DNA of 64,000 nucleotides. Source: Silvibacterium acidisoli. Lineage in GTDB: Bacteria > Acidobacteriota > Terriglobia > Terriglobales > Acidobacteriaceae. A program made the position numbers and the translations under genes. The notes beneath the pieces are model-generated. The model saw nothing but the letters and a program-made list of their open reading frames with translations. It was not told the origin of the DNA and did no database searches. The DNA lies in contig CP085323.1 in assembly GCA_022870745.1 (NCBI GenBank), positions 1,240,001-1,304,000 on the forward strand. The letters run 5' to 3'. This document shows positions 53,971-63,538 of the stretch, one piece after another; position 1 is the first letter of the stretch; each line of letters opens with the position of its first letter.

Positions 53971-55746
53971 TTAATCGAGTTCGCGAAGCCGGCGGGTAAT
54001 TTCCTGCTGCTGCCTCATCAGCGCGGGAACATCGTCCGCGCGCCCTTGCCGTTCTGCCTCGTTTAATTGGGCGCGAACCGCACGCTGCTGCTGGGCCAGC
54101 GAGTTGCAGCGAACGGCCAACACCGCCTCCTCAACATGGCGAGGGTCCGGGTCGGCTCCGTGCACGGAAACGAAGATTTCGGCCAGTGTCCGGCGATGTT
54201 CCGGGTTCGCCAGAGACTCGAGTGCGTCAGAGCCGACCGGACGCGACCGTAATACCCCGATCAGTTCCTGCACATCCTCGCGCAGCCGGGCGAAGTCGCT
54301 CTCGTGATCGCCATAGGCAGCTTCGGCTACACGGTAAATCTCGCCGGATTGGGGCGAGCAGAAAGCCTGCAGCAGGATCTGCTCGGCGCGCGAAAGCGAC
54401 GAGACGATGGAAACCTCAAGCGAATCGCGCCGTTTCGCCGCCGCCTGCTTCAGTTCTTCCCGGACCAGGGCCGAATCGATGCCAAGCTTCTGGGCGGCAT
54501 CCATGGCAAACTCATCGCGGGCGATGACGTTCGGCACCCGGCGGATGTGCGGCAGCAGATAATTGAGCGCGTCGACCTTGGCCTGGGGATTCCGCGGCGG
54601 ATGCAATATCCGGGCGCGTTCGATCAGGTAATCCTGGTGGCGCCGTGCACCGCGGAGAGCGGTCATGTACTCCTTTACGCCCCGCTCGCGAATGTAACGG
54701 TCCGGGTCAAGTCCCCCTTCCAGCGTCACGACCTTGACCTCGAATCCCTCTTCCGTGAGCAGGGAGATGGATTTCTCGGCGGCATTCGCGCCTGCCGTAT
54801 CGGGGTCGAAGTTCACGATCACGCGGGTGGTATAGCGGCGTAAAAGCCGCACCTGTGCCTCGGTAAAAGCGGTGCCGCTGGTCGCCATCACGTTCGGAAT
54901 ACCGGCAAGAAAGGCAGAAATGCAGTCCATCTGCCCTTCCACCAGCAGGCCGAAGTTCGCTTCACGCATGGGCTGGCGCGCCTTATCGAGATTAAAGAGG
55001 ACGTTGCCCTTGATATAAAGCGGCGTCTCGGGCGAGTTCATGTACTTCGGACCAGCCTTATCGCCGCTTTCAAGGGCACGGGCGGTAAATGCGATGACCT
55101 TGCCGGATTCATTCGCGATAGGAAACGTCACGCGCTTGCGGAAGCGCGAGTAAAGCGGGCCGGGCGAGCCATCCTCCTGCTCTTTGAAGGAAAACAGACC
55201 GGAGGCGCGCAGGGTGTCCATATCAGCCACGGATTGCAGCCGCTCGCGCAATGCGTGGAAAGACTCCGGAGCGTAGCCGATACGGAATTTTGCGATGCCC
55301 TGCTCGGTCAGTCCGCGCCCGGCGAGGTATTCGCGGGCCGTTGCACCCTCAGGCGAGCGAAGCTGCTGCTCGAACCAGGCGGTGGCGATCTCGTGGATCT
55401 CGATCAGCTTGCCGCGCTGGCGATTTTCCGCAGCTTCTTCCGGCGAGTTGAATTCGCGCTTGGGCAACGGAATGCCGCACTTGAGCGCGACGGCCTTGAT
55501 CGCCTCGGGGAAGCTGACATTTTCGATCTTCTGGATGAAGGTGAAGACATCGCCCGACTGACCGCAGCCAAAGCAGTGATAGAACTGCCGCCCTACATGA
55601 ACCGAAAAAGACGGCGATTTCTCAGAATGGAAGGGGCACAGGCCGCTGTAATTCTGCGCGCCAGCCTTCCGCAGACGCACGTAGTCACCAATGACCTTAA
55701 GAATGTCGGCCTGCTGCTTGACGGTCTGGGCGAAGTTTTCGGCCAT
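53971..55746 (-). CDS. dnaG: DNA primase
   Basis: The 591-residue protein begins at ATG 55746 (MAENFAQTVKQQADI), as in homologs; the frame is open to 55806. The CHC2 zinc-binding domain has Cys37, His40, Cys58 and Cys61 (CPFH and CFGC). The TOPRIM catalytic core (about 250-350) has LLVEGQMDCISAF with the catalytic Glu, and VNFDPDTAGANAA with the metal-binding Asp residues. The C-terminal helical domain (about 430-591) contacts the DnaB helicase. It makes RNA primers for replication. It leads the dnaG-57aa-rpoD series. Its start is 80 bases from a divergent ATPase gene. Confidence 0.96.
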   Translation of the reverse strand: MAENFAQTVKQQADILKVIGDYVRLRKAGAQNYSGLCPFHSEKSPSFSVHVGRQFYHCFGCGQSGDVFTFIQKIENVSFPEAIKAVALKCGIPLPKREFNSPEEAAENRQRGKLIEIHEIATAWFEQQLRSPEGATAREYLAGRGLTEQGIAKFRIGYAPESFHALRERLQSVADMDTLRASGLFSFKEQEDGSPGPLYSRFRKRVTFPIANESGKVIAFTARALESGDKAGPKYMNSPETPLYIKGNVLFNLDKARQPMREANFGLLVEGQMDCISAFLAGIPNVMATSGTAFTEAQVRLLRRYTTRVIVNFDPDTAGANAAEKSISLLTEEGFEVKVVTLEGGLDPDRYIRERGVKEYMTALRGARRHQDYLIERARILHPPRNPQAKVDALNYLLPHIRRVPNVIARDEFAMDAAQKLGIDSALVREELKQAAAKRRDSLEVSIVSSLSRAEQILLQAFCSPQSGEIYRVAEAAYGDHESDFARLREDVQELIGVLRSRPVGSDALESLANPEHRRTLAEIFVSVHGADPDPRHVEEAVLAVRCNSLAQQQRAVRAQLNEAERQGRADDVPALMRQQQEITRRLRELD

Positions 55747-55791
55747 GGAAGCACTTCTAAGTGTAAGGGACGATTGGCTTTCGATTGAATC

Positions 55792-55826
55792 GTGCAAATT
55801 ATCCAATAGAATCGTATAATTTGCAC
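55792..55826 (+). promoter_or_regulatory. Inverted repeat overlapping promoter of the DUF4143 ATPase gene
   Basis: GTGCAAATTAT (55792-55802) and ATAATTTGCAC (55816-55826) form a perfect 11-bp inverted repeat with 13 bases between, ending exactly before ATG 55827. A consensus TATAAT (55815-55820) lies inside the right arm and only seven bases from the ATG, so transcription would begin at or near the start codon, giving a leaderless message. A protein bound to the repeat would block the promoter. Confidence 0.6.
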
Positions 55827-56987
55827 ATGTGGATTGAGCGAAATATCGAACCCCTTCTGAGACGCCTTGTTCGCACCAGGCCTGCCATGGTGATGACCGG
55901 CGCGCGTCAGACGGGAAAGACCTCGCTCCTTCGCCATCTGTTTCCGGATTACTCCTTCGTTTCTCTCGACTTACCCACGGAAGCGGAACAGGCCGAGAAG
56001 GAGCCGCGCGAGTTTCTGCGCCGCTATCCGCCGCCGGTGATTATCGACGAGGTCCAGTACGCGCCAGGTCTGTTCCGCCATTTGAAAGCGGAAATCGACG
56101 CGAATCGTCCTGCAAACGGGCGCTTTCTGCTGACCGGATCGCAAAAGTTCTCGCTCATGGAGCGGGTTTCGGAGTCGCTGGCGGGCCGGGCAGACATTCT
56201 CGAGCTGGAAACGCTTTCGCTGTCCGAGATTCGCCGCGCATTGCCGAAGACGACGCTGGAAACGGCGATCCTGCGCGGCGGTTTTCCGGAACTCTACGCG
56301 AACCTCGACATCGACCTGGTCTCGTTCTACAACTCGTATCTCGCGACGTACCTTGAACGCGATGTGCGCCTGCTGACGAACGTCGGCAGCCTGCGCGACT
56401 TCGAGCGGTTTATCCGCGCCTGTGCGCTACGCTCGGCCAACCTGCTGAACAAGGCCGACCTGGCGCGCGATGTGGGGATTTCTCCGTCGACGGCAAACCA
56501 CTGGCTGTCGATGCTCGAGGCCTCGGGTCAGGTCGTGCTGCTGGAGCCATGGTTTTCGAACCGCACGAAGTCGCTGGTGAAAAGCCCGAAGCTCTACTTC
56601 GCCGATACGGGGCTTCTGTGCGCATTGCTCGGCATCCGCACCGAAGAAGCGCTGCGCGAGTCGCCTGCCGTGGGTGCGATCTGGGAGACGTTTGTCTTCG
56701 CGCAGCTACGCGACCGCGAGCGGCTGGCAGGGCGCCGCAACAGTCTCTTCTTCTGGCGCGACCGAACCCGGGAGGTGGATTTTCTGGTCGACGCCGGAGG
56801 CAAGTTGGAGCTATTGGAAGCCAAATGGACGGAACTGCCGGACACTGGCGACACCGCGAATCTGAATTTCGTGCGCAATGCCGTGGGCGCAAAGCATGTT
56901 CGCATGGGCGCCGTCGTTTCACGCACGCCCAATAGCTTTCCTTTCGATAACGGCCTGCGCGCCATTCCTGTTACGGAGCTGGGATAA
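55827..56987 (+). CDS. DUF4143 AAA-type ATPase with PD-(D/E)XK-like C-terminus
   Basis: The 386-residue protein has Walker A GARQTGKTSLL (Lys31), Walker B VIIDEVQY (Asp74-Glu75) and a sensor-like LLTGSQKFSLMERVSESLAG. A winged-helix-like segment (KADLARDVGISPSTANHWLS, about 225-250) and the DUF4143 part follow. The end carries REVDFLV plus LLEAKW, which fits the D-x(n)-ExK core of PD-(D/E)XK nucleases. These proteins are widespread, often in variable genome regions, with no settled role. The start at 55827 is favoured over the frame open to 55785 because of the promoter position. The inverted repeat before it suggests autoregulation. Confidence 0.88.
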   Translation: MWIERNIEPLLRRLVRTRPAMVMTGARQTGKTSLLRHLFPDYSFVSLDLPTEAEQAEKEPREFLRRYPPPVIIDEVQYAPGLFRHLKAEIDANRPANGRFLLTGSQKFSLMERVSESLAGRADILELETLSLSEIRRALPKTTLETAILRGGFPELYANLDIDLVSFYNSYLATYLERDVRLLTNVGSLRDFERFIRACALRSANLLNKADLARDVGISPSTANHWLSMLEASGQVVLLEPWFSNRTKSLVKSPKLYFADTGLLCALLGIRTEEALRESPAVGAIWETFVFAQLRDRERLAGRRNSLFFWRDRTREVDFLVDAGGKLELLEAKWTELPDTGDTANLNFVRNAVGAKHVRMGAVVSRTPNSFPFDNGLRAIPVTELG

Positions 56988-56993
56988 GGCGGA

Positions 56994-58472
<1,479 letters not shown>

Positions 58473-58576
58473 GCGTGCGTCGGGCGGGCTCTCAGAAAAA
58501 TATGTCGCGGTCCAGCGATTCTGCTTACCGTCCGATTTTATTCTGTTTTGCCCATCTTCGCTTGCGTCCTCCCCAT

Positions 58577-59458
58577 TCACGGCCTTTTCATCACCGGCTT
58601 GCCCTTATCGCTCCATTCGATATAGCCCATGGGAGTGAAGTGGTCATGGGTGAACAGCACCAGCCATTTTTCCGGAATCGCTCGCGCGTAGAAGCGTTTG
58701 CGCTGTTCGATACACGTTAAAGGATCGAGGTCGTAGCTCATTCCCCAGGTCAGATCGAGATGGGCGCTGGTAGGAATGAGATCGGCGATGTAGCAGGCTC
58801 GCTTCCCTTCTGAATCGATGTTCACTGCTAGCAACTGCGAGGTGTGGCCGGGATAGCACTCGACCGAGATGCCCGGCACAATCGATTCCTCCTGGCCAGG
58901 TTTTGTATCGAGAAGAGTCATCTGCCCGCTCTCGATAAGCGGATCGTAATTTGCGCTGATGTAACTGACGGCATCCCGCTCGAGTTGTAGATGGCCGTGC
59001 TCGACTTCTCCGCGATGGACGATGTAGCGCGCATTCGGGAAGGTCGGAACGATCCTGCCATCCGGAGTCAGCGTCGTATTCCACCCGCAATGATCGAAGT
59101 GCAGGTGCGTATTGATGACGACATCAACTTCTTCAGGCCGGATGCCCGCCTCTTGGAACGAATAAGGCAGCTGCTGCTTCGCATCGAAGATTGCCCGCTG
59201 TTTCTCCGCCAGCTTGTTGCCTAGCCCCGTCTCAATGACCACGGTATGTTTGCCAGTGCGCACAACGACGGTATTCGTGCCGAGCGTCACGCGGTTTTGC
59301 GAATCGGCAGGCAGTCGCTTCTCCCACATGCTTTTGGGAACCACTCCAAACATCGCGCCCCCATCCATGTAAAAGCTGCCATCGCTCAGGAGGGTGAGTT
59401 CAAAGTTGGCAAAAGATTGCACGATGGGCTTCCGCTCGGACGATACTTTTTCACTCAT
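58577..59458 (-). CDS. Metallo-beta-lactamase fold hydrolase (lactonase-like)
   Basis: The start at ATG 59458 is preferred because GGAGA lies upstream; an in-frame ATG at 59479 is the alternative. The 293-residue protein has the metal motif H118-LHFDH123 (THLHFDHCGW), the downstream His in YPGHTSQLLAV, Asp in CYIADLIPTSAH, and His in LFTHDHFTPMGY. Similar cytoplasmic proteins act as N-acyl-homoserine lactonases or general phosphodiesterase/lactonases; sequence cannot decide. No signal peptide. It is 104 bases upstream of cysS on the same strand. Confidence 0.87.
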   Translation of the reverse strand: MSEKVSSERKPIVQSFANFELTLLSDGSFYMDGGAMFGVVPKSMWEKRLPADSQNRVTLGTNTVVVRTGKHTVVIETGLGNKLAEKQRAIFDAKQQLPYSFQEAGIRPEEVDVVINTHLHFDHCGWNTTLTPDGRIVPTFPNARYIVHRGEVEHGHLQLERDAVSYISANYDPLIESGQMTLLDTKPGQEESIVPGISVECYPGHTSQLLAVNIDSEGKRACYIADLIPTSAHLDLTWGMSYDLDPLTCIEQRKRFYARAIPEKWLVLFTHDHFTPMGYIEWSDKGKPVMKRP

Positions 59459-59635
59459 GAGAACAGTCTCCTGCTTCATTGCCGGCCCGGATCAAATGTA
59501 ACCGTCAAAATCCACAATGCACTGAAACCGTGGTAGACGCAAATCACGTACCCCACTGCTAAGAACGCTTTTTAAAACACCAGGAAAAACCTGTCTCCGC
59601 AGTAACAGGGATCAAAACGTCGAAGGGGGTTTTTC

Positions 59636-59826
59636 CTGCATCTGCAGGATATGCAGAATCACATGCGCGAGACGATCGACCAGGGCGTGGGCAATCCGAA
59701 GGATAAGCAGGGATAGGGCGGCCTACCGGCTGCTCCTGCGCCGTCGACCTGGGAACGAAGAAGAGCTACGTCTACCAGGAGATAAAGATCACCTTCAAAG
59801 CGGGCAAGGTCAGCGACGTCGAATGA
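59636..59826 (+). pseudogene. Frameshifted remnant of a small secreted protein gene
   Basis: In one plus frame LQDMQNHMRETIDQ-GVGNPKDKQ runs into a stop at about 59715. In another frame, entered just after a stop near 59703, CSCAVDLGTKKSYVYQEIK and ITFKAGKVSDVE run to a TGA at 59824-59826. Together they look like the end of one small protein interrupted by a frameshift. The tail (DLGxKxSYVYxxxKITFxxGKVSDV) resembles small acidobacterial secreted proteins in my recollection, and a strong terminator follows it. No start codon with ribosome site is seen upstream. Confidence 0.4.
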
Positions 59827-59840
59827 CCCTGCACGCAAAT

Positions 59841-59882
59841 AGAAGAAGCCCGGATGCGGTCTGCATCCGGGCTTCTTCTATT
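59841..59882. terminator. Bidirectional terminator before the DPP-IV gene end
   Basis: Perfect 17-base arms (AGAAGAAGCCCGGATGC at 59841-59857, complement 59863-59879) have a GGTCT loop and A/T-rich ends. It follows the decayed plus-strand gene (stop 59826) and precedes the stop of the minus-strand peptidase (59891). Confidence 0.88.
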
Positions 59883-59890
59883 TACTACCG

Positions 59891-62113
59891 CTACTGTTGC
59901 TTGTTCTTCACGTACATCTCGAATTGCTGCAGAAGACGGTTATTCAACTCCATCTGCGGAAGTGCACCGGCGACAGAGTGAGTCTTACGCGGAAAGACGT
60001 TGTAATCGTACGGAACGCCTGCATCGATCAGCTTCTGGATGTACTGAATCGTATTTGCGAAGTGCACATTGTCGTCGCCCGTGCCATGAAAAATAAGCAG
60101 GTGACCTTTCAGGTTTTGCGCGCTGTTAACGACGGAGTCGTCTTGATATGCCTTCGCATTTTCCTCCGGCAGGCCCATGTAGCGCTCCGTGTAGATCGAG
60201 TCATAGTTGCGCCAGTCAGTAACCGGCGCGCCGGATGAGCCCGCAAGGAAACGGTCGCTGTGCGACAGCGCATAGAGCGTGAACGTGCCACCCCAGCTCC
60301 ATCCCCACCAGCCCATACGATGCCCATCTAGCTGCGGATATTTCGCCAGCACCTGGTCGACCGATGCGAGCTGATCGGCGAGCTCAGGAGGACCGAAGTT
60401 GTGGTATGCCGCCTGCTCGAAATCGCGTCCCCGTCCGCCCATGCCACGGTTATCGACGCGCAGCACAGCGAAGCCGTGCTCAGCCAGCAACTGATCAAAA
60501 AACAGTGTCCGGCTGCGCCACGCATTCTTCGCCATCCCCACATCCGGACCGCCATAGGGATTCACCAGCAGCGGCACGCTGGCCGGTGCAGTCGCGTTTT
60601 GCGGCAACTGCAGCGTGCCATAGAGCTTTGTCCTTCCATCCGCGGCAGTCAGTTCAAGGCTCACCGGCGGAACGATAGTGTGTCCTGCGACTGGATGTGA
60701 CTTCCAGAATGGATTGCAGTCGCCCTTTGCGGTACAGAAGCTTACAGTCGGCGGCTCGAGACGGCTCGATGTGTTGTCGATAAACGCAGCGCCCTTGAAA
60801 GGGAAATCCGGATTGTGGACACCCTCGGTGCGCGTGACGCGGTGCTTGTTCGATCCGTCGAGCTGCACAGCCCACACCTGCTCTTCAAGCGGGCCGCTTT
60901 CATTCGAGACATAGTAGACCGTGCCGGTACCTTCGTCGATCGTGCCAACCTTTGTAGCTTCATAGGGACCGCTCTCGAGCTGATTCATCAGCTTCGCCTC
61001 TTCAGCCAGCGGGTGTTCGGCGTTGTAGCTATAGCGATAAAGATGCGTGTAGCCATCGCGCCAGCTCTGGACGAGGAACTGGTGATTATGCAGGAAGGCC
61101 ACGTCGTAAGAGGTGGTGAAATACTTCGGCTCCGTTTGAGCGAGAACCTTTTTCACCTCGCCGGTGTGACTGTCGGCAAAATAAATGTCCTCATGCTTCT
61201 GATCGCGGGTGAGCGTCTCAATCCAGACCGTGTTGGCATCCACCCAGCCGAATCGTGGAATGTAATCGTCACCGGCACGAATTGGCAGCTCGATCCAACG
61301 CGTTGCGCTACCCGTGGCATCGACAACGCCAACGCGCACCGCGGGGTTTGCATCGCCGGGCTGCGGATAGCGCTGCTCATCGATCGTTGCGTGTGTCGGA
61401 ATCCAGTCCGTGATGGGATAAAGCGGCACCTTCGACTCGTCCATCTGCAGGTAAGCCAGCTGCTTCGAGTCCGGTGACCAGAAATAGTTGCTGCGCACGT
61501 TCAGCTCTTCCAGGTAGACCCAATCGATCTCGCCGTTCAGCCTGGTCTCTTCGGTCGTATTGGTCAGCTGCACCGGCTCCGCGTGATTCTGCACCGGCTG
61601 CACGAAGAGGTTGTGATGGCGAACGTAAGAGATGTGCGAACCATCGGGTGAGAACTTGGGGTCATCGCCGCTCTGCATGCCCGTGTCGCCTACCTGCAGG
61701 CCTGCGCCGCTCTCATCCTTCGTGATGTCGTAAAGCCACAGTTCGCCATTGGTATCGAAGAGCACATGTTGCGAGTCCGGCGACCAGATGTAGTCCGGCT
61801 GACCGTAACGCGAACGGTGGTCTGCATCTTTCTCCGAGACCTGGGCATGTAGAAGCCGCGAAATCTTGGGCGCGGCAATCAGCGTGCTCAGCTTGCCGTC
61901 GGCGACGCGCACCTGCATGACACTGCCCTTATCGTCGAGGTACGTCGCTCGTTCGCCATCAGGGGACCAGCTGATCCCGTCCGGCGGATTTCCTGTGAGG
62001 CTTCCGCCGCCGAAGACCTCCTTTATCGTCCAGGGGTGGTTCGACTGGGCAAAGGTGACTGAAAAGCAGGCCAGCGTCACATGACAGGCAAGCAGGGTGC
62101 GAAGAAACCTCAA
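59891..62113 (-). CDS. Dipeptidyl-peptidase IV family (S9B) peptidase
   Basis: The start is a TTG at 62113, with GGAG five bases upstream; it gives LRFLRTLLACHVTLACFSVTFAQ, a signal peptide. Upstream codons to 62467 give no signal and no family match. The 740-residue enzyme has an N-terminal beta-propeller including the DPP-IV double-glutamate motif (DWVYLEELNVRS) and a C-terminal hydrolase with nucleophile in GWWGWSWGGTF (about residue 607), Asp in GTGDDNVHF and His in KTHSVAG. It should cut X-Pro or X-Ala dipeptides from peptides outside the cytoplasm. It is monocistronic and divergent from the zinc-ribbon gene. Confidence 0.92.
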   Translation of the reverse strand: MRFLRTLLACHVTLACFSVTFAQSNHPWTIKEVFGGGSLTGNPPDGISWSPDGERATYLDDKGSVMQVRVADGKLSTLIAAPKISRLLHAQVSEKDADHRSRYGQPDYIWSPDSQHVLFDTNGELWLYDITKDESGAGLQVGDTGMQSGDDPKFSPDGSHISYVRHHNLFVQPVQNHAEPVQLTNTTEETRLNGEIDWVYLEELNVRSNYFWSPDSKQLAYLQMDESKVPLYPITDWIPTHATIDEQRYPQPGDANPAVRVGVVDATGSATRWIELPIRAGDDYIPRFGWVDANTVWIETLTRDQKHEDIYFADSHTGEVKKVLAQTEPKYFTTSYDVAFLHNHQFLVQSWRDGYTHLYRYSYNAEHPLAEEAKLMNQLESGPYEATKVGTIDEGTGTVYYVSNESGPLEEQVWAVQLDGSNKHRVTRTEGVHNPDFPFKGAAFIDNTSSRLEPPTVSFCTAKGDCNPFWKSHPVAGHTIVPPVSLELTAADGRTKLYGTLQLPQNATAPASVPLLVNPYGGPDVGMAKNAWRSRTLFFDQLLAEHGFAVLRVDNRGMGGRGRDFEQAAYHNFGPPELADQLASVDQVLAKYPQLDGHRMGWWGWSWGGTFTLYALSHSDRFLAGSSGAPVTDWRNYDSIYTERYMGLPEENAKAYQDDSVVNSAQNLKGHLLIFHGTGDDNVHFANTIQYIQKLIDAGVPYDYNVFPRKTHSVAGALPQMELNNRLLQQFEMYVKNKQQ

Positions 62114-62264
62114 GGGAACTCCAGGAAAAAGGATCTGCCCCGCGTGGGGAAGTACGATTACGGGGAAACAAAATTTTACCTGAGCCGGGCGGCTATGCTG
62201 CCGGCGTATACTTCGCAGCCGGTAAGGCCAAGCTGCTAAACTGCCATCTTTAAGCGGATAGAAC

Positions 62265-62993
62265 ATGAACGAACAGATAGAGACACTGATTTTCGCGCAG
62301 GACGCAGAGCAGGAAATCGCCCGGCTGCGCACCCAGATGGCGGCTGTTCCCAACCGCATCGCTGCGCTCGACAAAAGCCTCGGGGAACGAACGAGGGCTG
62401 TAGAACAGGCTGAAAAGTCAATCAAGGAAGAAGAGGTCCGCCGCCGGCGCTTCGAGAGCGACATCAAGGATCAACAGCAGCGCATCGTGAAGTTTCGCGA
62501 CCAGCTGAGCAGCGTCAAGACCAACGAGCAGTACACTGCGCTCCAACACGAAATTGCTTTCGCAGAGGCAGCCATCCGGAAGATCGAGGACAGCGAACTC
62601 GAAAGCATGGAGCTCTCCGAAAAGATCGAAAGCAGCCTGTCTTCAGCGAAGGCCGGACTCGCCGATCATACAAAAGCGACAGAACTCGACAAAGTCGCCG
62701 CACGTGAGGAGCTGGCAGGCCTGCAGGCAAAGCTGAAGGGACTCGAGCAGGAGCGGCTACGTCTGCGCTCCTCCGTCGACGAAGGATTGCTTGCGACCTT
62801 CGATCGCATCGCGAAAGGCCGCGGCACAGCAATCGCACGCGTGCGCGATCAGCGATGCACTGCCTGCCAGATGGCCCTGCGCCCCCAGATGTGGAACCAG
62901 GTGCGGAATGGCGAGGTGATGCCCTGCGAAAGCTGCGCACGCCTGCTTTACTACGATTCGGAACTGGAGTCGTTACAGAAGAACAGGAACTGA
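62265..62993 (+). CDS. Coiled-coil protein with C4 zinc ribbon
   Basis: The 242-residue protein is a long antiparallel coiled coil (about 1-190, AEQEIARLRTQMAAVPNRIA, KFRDQLSSVKTNEQYTAL) followed by a C-terminal four-Cys zinc ribbon (CTACQMALRPQMW, then CESCARLLYY). This matches the CT398-like/zf-RING_7 family, whose members are found in many bacteria and are of unclear function, with proposed links to secretion or nucleic-acid binding. No membrane segment. The 5'-nucleotidase gene starts 2 bases after its stop, so the two are co-transcribed. Confidence 0.88.
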   Translation: MNEQIETLIFAQDAEQEIARLRTQMAAVPNRIAALDKSLGERTRAVEQAEKSIKEEEVRRRRFESDIKDQQQRIVKFRDQLSSVKTNEQYTALQHEIAFAEAAIRKIEDSELESMELSEKIESSLSSAKAGLADHTKATELDKVAAREELAGLQAKLKGLEQERLRLRSSVDEGLLATFDRIAKGRGTAIARVRDQRCTACQMALRPQMWNQVRNGEVMPCESCARLLYYDSELESLQKNRN

Positions 62994-62995
62994 CG

Positions 62996-63535
62996 ATGAA
63001 ACGGATCTGTATCGATATGGACGAAGTGCTCGCCGATACGCTCTCGGAGCATATTGCACGCTATAACCTGGAGCACACTGAGGCGATCACCAAGGCGGAC
63101 CTTCACGGCAAGTGGCTGTGGCAGATCGTTTCAACCGACAAACACGAGCGACTGGCAGGATATCTGCACTCCGAAGATTTTTTTGAAGACCTGGAAGTGT
63201 TTGCGGACAGCCAGCGCGTGGTGCGCGAGTTGGCAAAGCATTACGAGGTATACATCGCAACCGCGGCGATGGAGTTTCCCAACTCTTTCGGGCCGAAGTA
63301 CCGCTGGCTGCGCAAGCACTTCCCCTACCTGCAGCCCACGCACTTCATCTTCTGCGGAGATAAATCCATTCTGAATGCGGACTTCCTGATCGATGACCAG
63401 CCCAGAAATTTTCGCCGCTTTTCCGGCGAAGGAATTTTGTACACCGCTCCGCACAACCTGGGGGTTACAGGCTACCGCCGTGTAGATAACTGGCAACAGG
63501 TAGCCCGCCTGTTCAATGTCGGATCGTTTAACTAA
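62996..63535 (+). CDS. 5' nucleotidase, NT5C-type HAD hydrolase
   Basis: The 179-residue protein begins MKRICIDMDEVLADTLSEHI: the HAD nucleophile is in DMDEVLAD and the acid/base is the second Asp. Later HAD motifs are ATAAMEFPNSF and DYQ-like FLIDDQPRNF. It resembles deoxy-5'-nucleotidases that strip phosphate from dNMPs. Start 62996 follows the zinc-ribbon gene by two bases with AGGAAC upstream; the ORF reading through from 62855 is a shadow of that gene. It is cytoplasmic. Confidence 0.9.
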   Translation: MKRICIDMDEVLADTLSEHIARYNLEHTEAITKADLHGKWLWQIVSTDKHERLAGYLHSEDFFEDLEVFADSQRVVRELAKHYEVYIATAAMEFPNSFGPKYRWLRKHFPYLQPTHFIFCGDKSILNADFLIDDQPRNFRRFSGEGILYTAPHNLGVTGYRRVDNWQQVARLFNVGSFN

Positions 63536-63538
63536 CGC

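Larger units (their letters stand above)
59459..59890. other. Gene-poor region holding a decayed gene and a terminator
   Basis: This 432-base stretch lies between the MBL-fold gene and the DPP-IV gene. Its first part has an 11-bp inverted repeat (CAGGAAAAACC at 59581-59591 and the complement at 59628-59638). A broken plus-strand gene spans about 59636-59826, and a 17-bp terminator closes the region at 59841-59882. No other convincing gene is seen. Confidence 0.5.

Noticed and set aside
59581-59638. 11-bp inverted repeat near the decayed gene as an IS end or attachment site
   Set aside because: There is no flanking target duplication, no transposase and no partner copy, so it is reported only as part of the gap description.
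62114-62467. Extended N-terminus of the DPP-IV peptidase (to 62467)
   Set aside because: It overlaps the divergent zinc-ribbon gene, lacks a signal peptide and would hide the TTG start at 62113, which has a GGAG site and gives a clean signal peptide.
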